Below, one piece after another: positions 49,927 to 57,808 of a stretch of DNA of 64,000 nucleotides. A program made the position numbers and the translations under genes. Position 1 is the first letter of the stretch. Every line of letters starts with the position of its first letter. This DNA is from Paenibacillus sp. BIHB 4019 (GTDB lineage: Bacteria; Bacillota; Bacilli; Paenibacillales; Paenibacillaceae), in assembly GCF_002741035.1 (NCBI RefSeq), contig NZ_CP016808.1:310001-374000 (forward strand), in the 5' to 3' direction. Under the pieces are notes generated by a model that was given only the letters and a program-made list of their open reading frames with translations, searched no databases and was not told the origin of the DNA.

Positions 49927-51356
49927 GCCTTTTCCTCCTTATGACTGCCCATTGATGGACCGCAAATAATGACATTGATTTGCTGGAATCCGCATGCTTG
50001 CAGCGCCGACAGCAATGGAGCAAGACGATCCTCCGGCCAGTCGCGCTCTGCAAAAATAAAGCAATCGTCGTATTGCAAGGCACCGACATTATAAAAAAAG
50101 TTCCTCACCTGCTCATCTTCCGGCGATGGAAACGCTTGTCCCGATTTAATCGCATAATCTGGCTTGTCAATGGGATGAACCGGGCTTCTCGTCGTTGAGT
50201 GGTAGCTTACACCTTGCCCCAGCTCCGCCGCTATTCGCATCGGTATATACATAAACTCGCCTGTGCCTAGGCATAACGTACGCTCACCCGCTCTAAAGCT
50301 TCTCAGCTTGGCCCCAGCCTTTGCAATGCTTGCATCCAGCGTCCTATTCTCGCAGGAACGAACGCCGAAGCGCCCCGTTCCTGCCACATAAGGCGAAGCA
50401 TTCACTGCTCCTGCTGAATCAACCGAGCTGTAGGATGCGAGCTCGAACAGCTCGTCCAAATACACTTTATTCAGGCGACCGCTCGCATGTGTTTCAGCCT
50501 GAGTCTGAGCGCTGGCCGCTACCTGCTCGGGCGAGCTGCCTTCCGCCCTAATTGCGCCTTTCATCAGCGACAATACTTCAATCGATACGCCAAGCTCCTG
50601 TGCGGCTTCCGCAAAACGCTGCTCATCCGCTTCAGTTCTCCAGTCGAGCAGCGATGCTACTATATATTGTTGACGGGGAAATTGCCTTTGGATATCCCGT
50701 ATTATGTTCAAGGCTGTTTTACCAGTCGTGAGCTCATCATCGACGAGAACGATCGGCTCGTTACCGTTAAAAAAGGCCGTATCTAAAGCGTAACAGCGAT
50801 GTGCAACCGCGTGGGAATGCTCCTCTTCAAAGCTAATGAGCGATTCCATCGCCGGAATCTGCTCTCTAGTCGTATGAAGATAGGTACAGTCCTCACTGAA
50901 CACGCGATACATGCTATGCCCAAGTGCTGTTGCTGTTTCTGCAAAACCGATAAACAGCGCTTGCTCAGGGAGCTTTAGATTAGCTTCAATCACTTGATGA
51001 TACACCTGCTCTGAACGCCCCGGGTTAGTCAAGCCTTCGATAGCAGCATCCAGCAGTTCATTAGCCAGAGCATGCTGCTGTTCATCCGCAGCGTACCTTT
51101 TATAAAGCAGCAGAGACAATGCCGCGCCGCTAAGCAGCGAAGTATAAGGATTAACAGGAAGATGCTTGCCCAGCACTTTGCTGACAAACAGAAAGGCCCG
51201 CTTCTTGTTCATGCGCGCTGCCATGGCAAACAGCGTATCCGGGGATAAGCCGAATGGATTTGCTGTTACCGTTACCGATACTTTAAGATCATCTACAATG
51301 TTATACGTATGCTTGCTCCTGGCTTGCGAGTAAGGCGATAAAATGTTGTTCTTCAT
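49923..51356 (-). CDS. PRTase-TRSP domain protein of the Ter biosynthetic module
   Basis: A 477-residue protein. The N-terminal part is a type-I phosphoribosyltransferase (about 30-280) with the loop IVLVDDELTTGKTALNII (about 205-222). The C-terminal TRSP domain (about 330-470) has FGVRSCENRTLDASI, LGTGEFMYIPMRIAAELG and YHSTTRSPVH. It probably attaches or removes ribose-phosphate in the predicted nucleoside-like product. The ATG at 51356 is the best start, giving a 56-base overlap with the upstream lyase gene. Confidence 0.87.
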   Translation of the reverse strand: MKNNILSPYSQARSKHTYNIVDDLKVSVTVTANPFGLSPDTLFAMAARMNKKRAFLFVSKVLGKHLPVNPYTSLLSGAALSLLLYKRYAADEQQHALANELLDAAIEGLTNPGRSEQVYHQVIEANLKLPEQALFIGFAETATALGHSMYRVFSEDCTYLHTTREQIPAMESLISFEEEHSHAVAHRCYALDTAFFNGNEPIVLVDDELTTGKTALNIIRDIQRQFPRQQYIVASLLDWRTEADEQRFAEAAQELGVSIEVLSLMKGAIRAEGSSPEQVAASAQTQAETHASGRLNKVYLDELFELASYSSVDSAGAVNASPYVAGTGRFGVRSCENRTLDASIAKAGAKLRSFRAGERTLCLGTGEFMYIPMRIAAELGQGVSYHSTTRSPVHPIDKPDYAIKSGQAFPSPEDEQVRNFFYNVGALQYDDCFIFAERDWPEDRLAPLLSALQACGFQQINVIICGPSMGSHKEEKA

Positions 51357-52506
51357 GCAGCACCCCGTATATTTTTGATCTTGCAATTACGCGATTAGCC
51401 CAATTCATATGGGGTTTCACTTCATTCATTTTGTTGGCATAATCGCTCTTGAGTACGCCGACATAGCCGTTATGGCTGGCAATAATGCTTTGAGCATCAA
51501 TATATTCTTCATACGTCACCGCATAGAGCGATTGCACCGGCCGAATATGCGACGGGTGGATAATCGTTTTGCCAATAATGCCGTTTTCCTTGTCCATCAT
51601 AACTTCGCGCAGCAGGCCATCCGTTTCCGGTGCTGCCGAATGCCGCAGGGGCCACCGCTCTCCTCTTCCAGACAGCTGCTCCGGCTGTAGAGGAAACAAT
51701 GATGGGACAGGAGCCTGCTTGCTGCTCGAAAAATATTCCCATACGGGTCCCGAGATGACATAAGAGGCGTCCATTCGCCCAAATATATTTATAATATCCG
51801 CCATACAATCGCGAACAGGAAGAATATCGTATATGGTCATGGTCTTGCTGCGGCGCAGGCCAAATAAGCTGGAGAAGTCTGTCGCTCCAATACGCACATT
51901 GAGCACATAACGCTGATAACGATCGAGAAGCTGCTTAATGGCCAGCAATTCCTCCAGGCGTGTCTCACGATAAATGATAGCAGGCGTTTCTAGTATGGGC
52001 AGCCCATAAAGCACCGGCGAGCCAACACTTTGCTGACGGTTAAATGCAGCGATTTGACTAAAAAAGGCTTCGCCATTTGCTGTTGTAAATTTCGGAAAAA
52101 TAAAGCCGGTAATCAGGCTGATCTTTTCTTCCAGCCGCTCGATCATACGGGCAAGCTGCTGCGCGCTGCGAATGCGAATAAATAGTAGAGGAAGATGATC
52201 GCGCGATAACGAACCAATTTTCAAAAAAGAGGATAAACGAAAAATTTGCTGCAGCAGGGACTCCTCTGCCATCTCCACCAAATGGTCGCCAACCGCATCC
52301 TCCAGGTCAATGACCATCGTCGTCAAACCTTCATGCTTGCGGTTTAAAATATCTTCGGAAATCGTTGGGCGGGTAGCCGGACAATACAAAGCAGCTCCGA
52401 CGGCATAAGCGAGAAGTTCCCGCTCCGTCGTATGATCAAATGGGGTAGGTGCCGAGAAGAAAACCGCTTCTTCTTCCTCCCAGGTAAAATAATCAAAGTA
52501 TCGCAT
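51301..52506 (-). CDS. HpcH/HpaI-citrate lyase-like C-C lyase of the Ter module
   Basis: A 401-residue TIM-barrel aldolase/lyase. The metal-binding region has TMVIDLEDAVGDHLVEMAEE (about 62-80), a later RIRSAQQLARM strand and KTIIHPSHIRPVQ near the C-terminus. It would cleave or form a carbon-carbon bond in an early step of the pathway. The ATG at 52506 follows AGGAGG by 9 bases; a longer frame adds 12 residues and overlaps that site. It heads the five-enzyme block, about 155 bases after terC. Confidence 0.88.
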   Translation of the reverse strand: MRYFDYFTWEEEEAVFFSAPTPFDHTTERELLAYAVGAALYCPATRPTISEDILNRKHEGLTTMVIDLEDAVGDHLVEMAEESLLQQIFRLSSFLKIGSLSRDHLPLLFIRIRSAQQLARMIERLEEKISLITGFIFPKFTTANGEAFFSQIAAFNRQQSVGSPVLYGLPILETPAIIYRETRLEELLAIKQLLDRYQRYVLNVRIGATDFSSLFGLRRSKTMTIYDILPVRDCMADIINIFGRMDASYVISGPVWEYFSSSKQAPVPSLFPLQPEQLSGRGERWPLRHSAAPETDGLLREVMMDKENGIIGKTIIHPSHIRPVQSLYAVTYEEYIDAQSIIASHNGYVGVLKSDYANKMNEVKPHMNWANRVIARSKIYGVLHEEQHFIALLASQEQAYV

Positions 52507-52587
52507 TCCGGTTTCCTCCTGATTCATTCCAGTAATCGACACTGTTCCAATTACTCGGCCCCGATCGCCAAATACGCGATCTACTCA

Positions 52588-52622
52588 TAAAAAAATAATC
52601 CCCCCTTTAACCAGGAGGGATT
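52588..52622 (-). terminator. Terminator after terC
   Basis: On the minus strand AATCCCTCC pairs with GGGGGGATT, followed by ATTTTTTT. It divides the TerD/TerC part of the locus from the biosynthetic block, although both may share read-through. Confidence 0.75.
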
Positions 52623-52662
52623 AAGGGATCATTACCCGCATAAACCGCTATTTAAACATGGT

Positions 52663-53403
52663 CTAGTTGCTGTTTGAAGTACCCTTCTTTTGTTTCATCA
52701 GGCTTAGTACGATCGTACCGCCAAACAGAAGGCCAATTAGGCCAAAGAAGTAGAGGTGTGGGATCTCGATATGGAAGGCCCCTAAAATCATTTTAATTGC
52801 GATTAACGCAATGAGGAAAAATGCCGTTTTTTCCAGCTCAGGAATTTTCTCAATCAGCTTGAGGAATACTTGGGCCACGCCGCGCATCATCAGAACGCCG
52901 AGAATACCGCCAAGGAACAATACCCATACTTCCTTGCTGACGCCAAATGCCGCGATAACGCTATCGATACTGAATGCAATATCCATTAATTCTACAGCGA
53001 TAACCGTTCTCCAGAACGATTGCCCTTTGTTTTCAACACTGTCTTCGCCGCCGCCCTTGAACAATCCTTTATAAGCGATGTACAAGAGATAAGCCGCACC
53101 TAGGAATTTGACGGCTGTGAACGTAACCAAATACGTTCCAAAGCCAATCGCCAGAAACCTGAAAATATATGCGCCCAAAATACCGTAAAACAACGCTCTC
53201 TTTTGCTGTTCCTTCGGTAAATGCTTAACCATAACAGCGAGCACGAGCGCATTATCGGCGGACAAAAGTCCTTCCAATATAATCAGTGTTCCTATAATTC
53301 CCCAGCTGACAGGGTCGGAGAGGGTATTTACTACTTCATTCCAATTAAAGAAATGTCCGTAGTTCTCCACAATGCTTTGAAAAAAATTCGTTAGCCAGTC
53401 CAC
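52663..53403 (-). CDS. terC: TerC-family membrane protein
   Basis: A 246-residue protein with seven predicted membrane segments. The family motifs LEGLLSADNALVLAVMVKHLP and ELMDIAFSIDSVIAAFGVS carry the membrane acidic residues thought to bind metal ions. TerC proteins are found with TerD and are linked to metal-ion (manganese) export or sensing during stress. It starts 19 bases after the TerD-fusion gene. Confidence 0.95.
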   Translation of the reverse strand: MDWLTNFFQSIVENYGHFFNWNEVVNTLSDPVSWGIIGTLIILEGLLSADNALVLAVMVKHLPKEQQKRALFYGILGAYIFRFLAIGFGTYLVTFTAVKFLGAAYLLYIAYKGLFKGGGEDSVENKGQSFWRTVIAVELMDIAFSIDSVIAAFGVSKEVWVLFLGGILGVLMMRGVAQVFLKLIEKIPELEKTAFFLIALIAIKMILGAFHIEIPHLYFFGLIGLLFGGTIVLSLMKQKKGTSNSN

Positions 53404-53421
53404 TTCATTCTAACCTCCATT

Positions 53422-54792
53422 TTATTTGCTTCCTGCAACCCAGCTGAGACCCCAATCGAAAGCACTATCAAGCTTCCGATGCCCTTCAAAATAACGAACA
53501 ATCCGCTCAATGCTGAACGTTTCATTGTTCACATTCGTAATCATGGCAATTGCACACATCGCCTGTCCATTGTCGTATTCATCCAGCTTAACGACAATAT
53601 CCGGGCCGCCTTGCTGGCTAAGCGTAACGACTCCATCAGCCTCGGACCAGCGCGTCACCCCTTTGTAAATAAAGGTGAAGATGAGCAATCGCTTGATTTC
53701 CTTAATTTTCTCTCCGTTAATCCGGATATTTTCACCCGTCGTCACTGAGCCTGTCCGATCATCGCCATCCAGCATCACGTATGGCGCTCTGTTCAGGGAA
53801 CCGAAGCTGTTGCCAAGTGCTTGGATAACGCCTTTGCTGCCATCTTTCAACTCATACATGCAAGCGAGGTCAAGATCAATACCCGTACGTTTGAACAATC
53901 CGCCGCCGGCTTTCTGGTTCCAATTGAGGTTAACCAAAATTTCGCCCAAGCCGCCGTTTTGCTTCGTCAAATTAATGACGTCGCCCTTCTTCTTCAGCTC
54001 AATTTTGGAAAAATTGATTTTCGGCGCTTCTGAAGTCGGCTGCTGCGACGCAGCAGGAGCAGATGGTGCAGGCGCTGGCGTAGAGCCAGGCCTTGGCGGA
54101 ATGACAATACGCGACCCATGCGTCTCCTGTGGTTTAGGAGGCGCTGGCGGAATCAGCGGATTCCGTGGTGCAGAAGACGTCTGCGGTGCAGGCGGTACTG
54201 GCGGCGCAGGAGGAGGCGTAGGAGCAGCAGGAGCTTTGGGCTCGTCCTTCACTTCAATGCCGTAGCTTCCGCATAAGTCTTTCAGCCCGCCAGAATAGCC
54301 GGCCCCAATTGCATTAAATTTCCACTCCTGATTGTACCTGTAAAGCTCGCCGATAACAATTGCATTTTCCACCGAAAAAGGCTCGCGCAGATCATAACGA
54401 ATGATTTCCTGGCCCGTACTTTCATTCAGAAAACGTATGTATAGGCCGTTTACCCCGCTGAACTGCTGATTCCGTTTTTCCCCATCATAAATGGTCAGCG
54501 TAATGGCGATTTTCTCAACTGCAGCGTCGGTACGGGAAAGATCAATCTTGAACTGCTTGCGGTCATTGCCGCCCGGCGATTCGATATAGGATAAGAAAGC
54601 GTTCGATGGATTGCCGTAAAACAGCAAATCATTGTCGCTTCGCACCTTGCCGCCTGCAGCTAGCATAAAAGCGGAAGTATCGATTTCGAAGGAGGAAGGG
54701 GCTGACCATCCCAGAGCAGCCGTAATCCGGGTCAAACCCGGATTAGACTTGGTTACATCAGCTTTCTGCCCCTTTACGAGCGCTACCGTCAT
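53422..54792 (-). CDS. TerD-TerA-like two-domain fusion with proline-rich linker
   Basis: A 456-residue protein. Residues 1-185 are a TerD domain (ALVKGQKADVTKSNPGL; GELYRYNQEWKFNAIGAGYSGGLKDLCGSYG). A linker of about 85 residues is rich in Pro and Ala. Residues 270-456 are a second TerD-related domain of the TerA/TerF type (GDVINLTKQNGGLGEILVNLNW; YVMLDGDDRTGSVTTGENI). In the first domain the Ca-binding stretch TGEGDGDDE is lost (SPGGNDRKQ); the second keeps a DGDDRTG. The ATG at 54792 overlaps the stop codon of the preceding TerD gene. Confidence 0.88.
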   Translation of the reverse strand: MTVALVKGQKADVTKSNPGLTRITAALGWSAPSSFEIDTSAFMLAAGGKVRSDNDLLFYGNPSNAFLSYIESPGGNDRKQFKIDLSRTDAAVEKIAITLTIYDGEKRNQQFSGVNGLYIRFLNESTGQEIIRYDLREPFSVENAIVIGELYRYNQEWKFNAIGAGYSGGLKDLCGSYGIEVKDEPKAPAAPTPPPAPPVPPAPQTSSAPRNPLIPPAPPKPQETHGSRIVIPPRPGSTPAPAPSAPAASQQPTSEAPKINFSKIELKKKGDVINLTKQNGGLGEILVNLNWNQKAGGGLFKRTGIDLDLACMYELKDGSKGVIQALGNSFGSLNRAPYVMLDGDDRTGSVTTGENIRINGEKIKEIKRLLIFTFIYKGVTRWSEADGVVTLSQQGGPDIVVKLDEYDNGQAMCAIAMITNVNNETFSIERIVRYFEGHRKLDSAFDWGLSWVAGSK

Positions 54793-55367
54793 ACCTCTAG
54801 GCCGTAATTGCGGCAAAGATCGGCTAGACCGCCGGCGAAGCCACTTCCAATCGCCTGGAACTTCCAATCGTTCTCATGACGGTAAAATTCGCAGAATACA
54901 ACTGCCGTTTCCGTCGAAAATTCTTCGCCAAGGTCAAAACGGAGCACTTCGTTGTTATTCGCCTCATTGACTACTCTTACGAAAGCGCTGCTCACTTGAC
55001 CGAAGTTTTGTTGGCGAACAGGAGCATCATGAATCGTAACTGTTATGCCGATACGCACGATATGTGCTGGAACCTTGCTGAAGTCGATAATGACTTGCTC
55101 ATCGTCGCCTTCACCTTCGCCTGTCCGGTTGTCTCCTGTGTGGAATACCGCACCGCCATAAGTTTCTCTATTATTATAGAAAATAAAATCCTCGGCTCCC
55201 TTGGCCTTTCCATCAGCATGGAGCAAAAATGCAGAAGCGTCAAGGTCAAATTCGCTGCCGCCTGCATATTTATTCGTATCCCAGCCTAGACCGACAACGA
55301 CCTTGGTCAACCCCGGATTTGTTTTTGTGAGATCAATACGTTGGCCTTTAGACAAGTTAATAGACAT
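54789..55367 (-). CDS. TerD-family calcium-binding stress protein
   Basis: A 192-residue TerD protein: MSINLSKGQRIDLTKTNPGL at the start, the Ca-binding HTGDNRTGEGEGDDEQ (about 76-91), and the C-terminal GEEFSTETAVVFCEFYRHENDWKFQAIG. Such small proteins bind calcium with two acidic clusters and are part of the tellurite, colicin and phage-stress response. It is the third TerD gene in the row and is most like the one at 55508-56083. Its end overlaps the start of the fusion gene. Confidence 0.94.
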   Translation of the reverse strand: MSINLSKGQRIDLTKTNPGLTKVVVGLGWDTNKYAGGSEFDLDASAFLLHADGKAKGAEDFIFYNNRETYGGAVFHTGDNRTGEGEGDDEQVIIDFSKVPAHIVRIGITVTIHDAPVRQQNFGQVSSAFVRVVNEANNNEVLRFDLGEEFSTETAVVFCEFYRHENDWKFQAIGSGFAGGLADLCRNYGLEV

Positions 55368-55419
55368 ATGATTTCCCCGCTTTCTAGAAGAGTTAGGTTA
55401 TAGAGGTTGGATAGGTAGA

Positions 55420-55492
55420 AAAAAAGCTGTAAAGGGGCTGGCCCTCCCCTCCCGCCCTATCGCATGCGAGAAAAAAGGACCTGCCCCTGCTT
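55420..55492 (-). terminator. Possible attenuator between two TerD genes
   Basis: On the minus strand GGGGCAGGTCC and GGGCCAGCCCC can pair imperfectly across a 34-base loop, followed by ACAGCTTTTTTT. It could reduce transcription into the downstream TerD/TerC genes. Confidence 0.45.
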
Positions 55493-55507
55493 GTATGCTT
55501 TTAAACG

Positions 55508-56083
55508 TTAGTTCAAGCCGTAGTCGCGAGCCAGTCCGCCCAAGCCGTCTTTATAGCCGCTGCCGATTGCGCTGAACTTCCATTCGCCGCTGTGACGGTA
55601 CAGTTCGCCGACAACAACGCCCGTTTCGATCGAGAAATCTTCGCCTAGATCGAATTTAATCAATTCTTCGCTGCTTGCTTCATTTACAATGCGGATATAT
55701 GCATTGGAAACTTGTCCAAAGTTTTGGTTGCGCGCCTCAGCATCGTAGATTGTAATAGCGAAAGCAACTTTTTCTACATTAGCAGGCACAGCCGCCAGTT
55801 CTACTTTGATTTGCTCATCGTCTCCGTCGCCTTCGCCCGTGCGGTTGTCGCCTGTATGTACGACGGAACCGTTCTCATTGGAAGTATTGTTGTAGAATAC
55901 GAAGTTTTTCTCGCCTTCTACTTTACCCGAAGCTGCCAAAAGAAATACCGATACGTCGAGGTCAAATTGGCCGCCGCCGTCATATTTATTCGTATCCCAG
56001 CCTAAGCCTACCAAAATTTTGGAAAGCCCTGGGTTTGATTTCGTCAAGTCTACTTTTTGGCCTTTGGATAAGTTAATTGCCAT
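55508..56083 (-). CDS. TerD-family calcium-binding stress protein
   Basis: A 191-residue TerD protein: MAINLSKGQKVDLTKSNPGL, then HTGDNRTGEGDGDDEQIKVEL (the calcium site), and SYRHSGEWKF-type end (GELYRHSGEWKFSAIGSG). This is the most canonical copy. The ATG at 56083 stands 9 bases after AGAGG. It follows the first TerD gene by 36 bases. Confidence 0.95.
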   Translation of the reverse strand: MAINLSKGQKVDLTKSNPGLSKILVGLGWDTNKYDGGGQFDLDVSVFLLAASGKVEGEKNFVFYNNTSNENGSVVHTGDNRTGEGDGDDEQIKVELAAVPANVEKVAFAITIYDAEARNQNFGQVSNAYIRIVNEASSEELIKFDLGEDFSIETGVVVGELYRHSGEWKFSAIGSGYKDGLGGLARDYGLN

Positions 56084-56119
56084 TGTCAAAAACCTCTTTT
56101 CATTTGAATGGGATGGGTA

Positions 56120-56722
56120 TTACTTATATCGCGCCGCTAAAACATCAATATGCGGAGCATGGGCTCCTTCACCGATGGCGTTGAATTTCCATTCGCCATT
56201 GTGGCGGTAGAGCTCGCCTGTAATCAGGGCGGTCATGCCTGCGTAATTATCCGATAAATTAAACTTTACCAGCTCTTGCATATTATTCGCATTCAAGACC
56301 CGGATATAAGCCGAGCGGATCATGCCAAAATCCTGCTTTCTTGCTTCCGCTTCATAAATGTTGACAACGACTAAAATTTTCTCCACATCGGCTGGCACTC
56401 TCGCCAAATCGATGCCAATTTGCTCGTCATCGCCATCGCCCTCACCCGTAATGTTATCACCCGAGTGAATGACCGAATTGCAGGCACTTTGCTTATTATA
56501 GAAGCAGACGAGGCTTTCGCGGCTTGCCAGCTTTCCGTTAGCATTCAGCATCAGCGCCGAAGCGTCACAGTCAATGTTAGCCGCCTGCTTCCGTCCCATT
56601 CCGAAGAAGCTTTTCTTCTCTTGCACCGCTGGGTCCCAGCCAAGACCAACCATAAGCTTGGTAAGACCGGAGGTTCCTTTGGTCAAATCGATTTTCTGTC
56701 CCTTAACCAGATTAATACTCAT
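56120..56722 (-). CDS. TerD-family calcium-binding stress protein (first in the row)
   Basis: A 200-residue TerD protein with the calcium motif SGDNITGEGDGDDEQIGIDLA and C-terminal GELYRHNGEWKFNAIGEG. It has an insertion (QEKKSFFGMGRKQAANIDCD, about 33-52) not found in the other copies. The ATG at 56722 follows the strong site AAGGAGGTGA; the GTG of the longer frame lies inside it. A SigW-type promoter is found 77-103 bases upstream. Confidence 0.94.
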   Translation of the reverse strand: MSINLVKGQKIDLTKGTSGLTKLMVGLGWDPAVQEKKSFFGMGRKQAANIDCDASALMLNANGKLASRESLVCFYNKQSACNSVIHSGDNITGEGDGDDEQIGIDLARVPADVEKILVVVNIYEAEARKQDFGMIRSAYIRVLNANNMQELVKFNLSDNYAGMTALITGELYRHNGEWKFNAIGEGAHAPHIDVLAARYK

Positions 56723-56798
56723 GTTCGAGGTCACCTCCTTCCCACATCAGGCGAAGCAGCTTCGTCATCCGTGGCTTTCGTTTTGATTCTACCTTTTC

Positions 56799-56825
56799 TA
56801 CGGATGTAGCGCCCAACAAGTTTCA
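56799..56825 (-). promoter_or_regulatory. SigW-type (ECF) promoter of the TerD genes
   Basis: On the minus strand TGAAAC (56825-56820), 17-base spacer, CGTA (56802-56799), matching the SigW consensus. It lies in the gap after the VWA gene. The ECF sigma factor at 43396-44022 is a SigW-like candidate to use it. Confidence 0.68.
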
Positions 56826-56892
56826 GAGAATTTTGGCGAATCGTATAAAGATTTTATTAAGGGAAGGATATGCTGGAGTAACATGTCTTTTT

Positions 56893-57660
56893 TTAAAATA
56901 ATTGCTTCGCTTTAGCTTCCTGAAGCCATGTCGGAAATTCAATAAGCAGGCTGTCATACAAGTCGTCATCGGAAATTTTATCGAGGTTTTGGACCTTGAG
57001 AAAATTCGCATTGTCGATATAACGGCCATCCAGATTGTCCAGCTCGTCCAAGAAATAGAAGCGCTCATTGCCTATGCCTACAAACTGGAAGAATATCCCC
57101 AGGCGTGACAAGCCGCGAATCAGCTCGCGCGTCTCCTCTTTGTCGGAGTTGTCCCCATCTGTGAAAAATAGGACATAAACGGGCGGGTCATTTTTAATTT
57201 TGGATGCATCAATTTCATATTCCGTCCGGCCGCCCAAACCGAGAAAACCGCCCTTGCGGGTAAGCTTCAGCGCCCCTGGATAATAAAAATCTGCGATCTG
57301 CTTCATGACACCCGCATATTGCGTGCCCATCTCAAGCTTATGCTTGCTCGTAATTTCCCGCTCTACGAATTGATAAAAATTCGCTTGATAAATTTCCCCA
57401 ATTTCATGATTGCTCAGTCCAAAAGCGAATACATCTGCCGCACCGTTATCATCAAAATTCATCGCAAGCGCAAGCGCGCGCTCCGCCGTTTTTTGGATAA
57501 TGCCGCTTCTGTACAAATTCGTCATCGAACCGGAAATATCGAACACGGCTGCCACGCGAGCAACCTGCCCACCTAGCCCCCGCTTGGTTAAGGAAATCGT
57601 TGCTTTCTTCTTCAAATCAATCAAATTGTCTTCCGCTTGCTTCCTTAGATCAATACTCAA
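56893..57660 (-). CDS. TerY-like VWA-domain protein
   Basis: A 255-residue protein with a von Willebrand A domain (about 35-240). The metal-ion site is Asp41-x-Ser43-x-Ser45 (VFDISGSMTNLY), and the later FFTDGDNSDKEET gives the other acidic residues. VWA proteins of this kind accompany TerD/TerF-type stress genes and are thought to bridge TerD complexes. The start is a TTG at 57660, 7 bases after GGAGGG. It is the first gene of the locus and has its own SigA-type promoter. Confidence 0.92.
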   Translation of the reverse strand: MSIDLRKQAEDNLIDLKKKATISLTKRGLGGQVARVAAVFDISGSMTNLYRSGIIQKTAERALALAMNFDDNGAADVFAFGLSNHEIGEIYQANFYQFVEREITSKHKLEMGTQYAGVMKQIADFYYPGALKLTRKGGFLGLGGRTEYEIDASKIKNDPPVYVLFFTDGDNSDKEETRELIRGLSRLGIFFQFVGIGNERFYFLDELDNLDGRYIDNANFLKVQNLDKISDDDLYDSLLIEFPTWLQEAKAKQLF

Positions 57661-57689
57661 AGAGATCCCTCCTTAGCTTGATACTGTTA

Positions 57690-57718
57690 ACTATATCAAA
57701 TCTAATATAAAATGACAA
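57690..57718 (-). promoter_or_regulatory. SigA-type promoter of the Ter locus
   Basis: On the minus strand TTGTCA (57718-57713), 17-base spacer, TATAGT (57695-57690), about 30 bases before the VWA start codon. Confidence 0.75.
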
Positions 57719-57808
57719 AAATCCCAAAGTACATTGCTAGTTTTTTGCTTTTTTCGACAAAAATGCATACCCGCTATCATTACCCATTTTTTGCTTCATT
57801 AAATCAGC

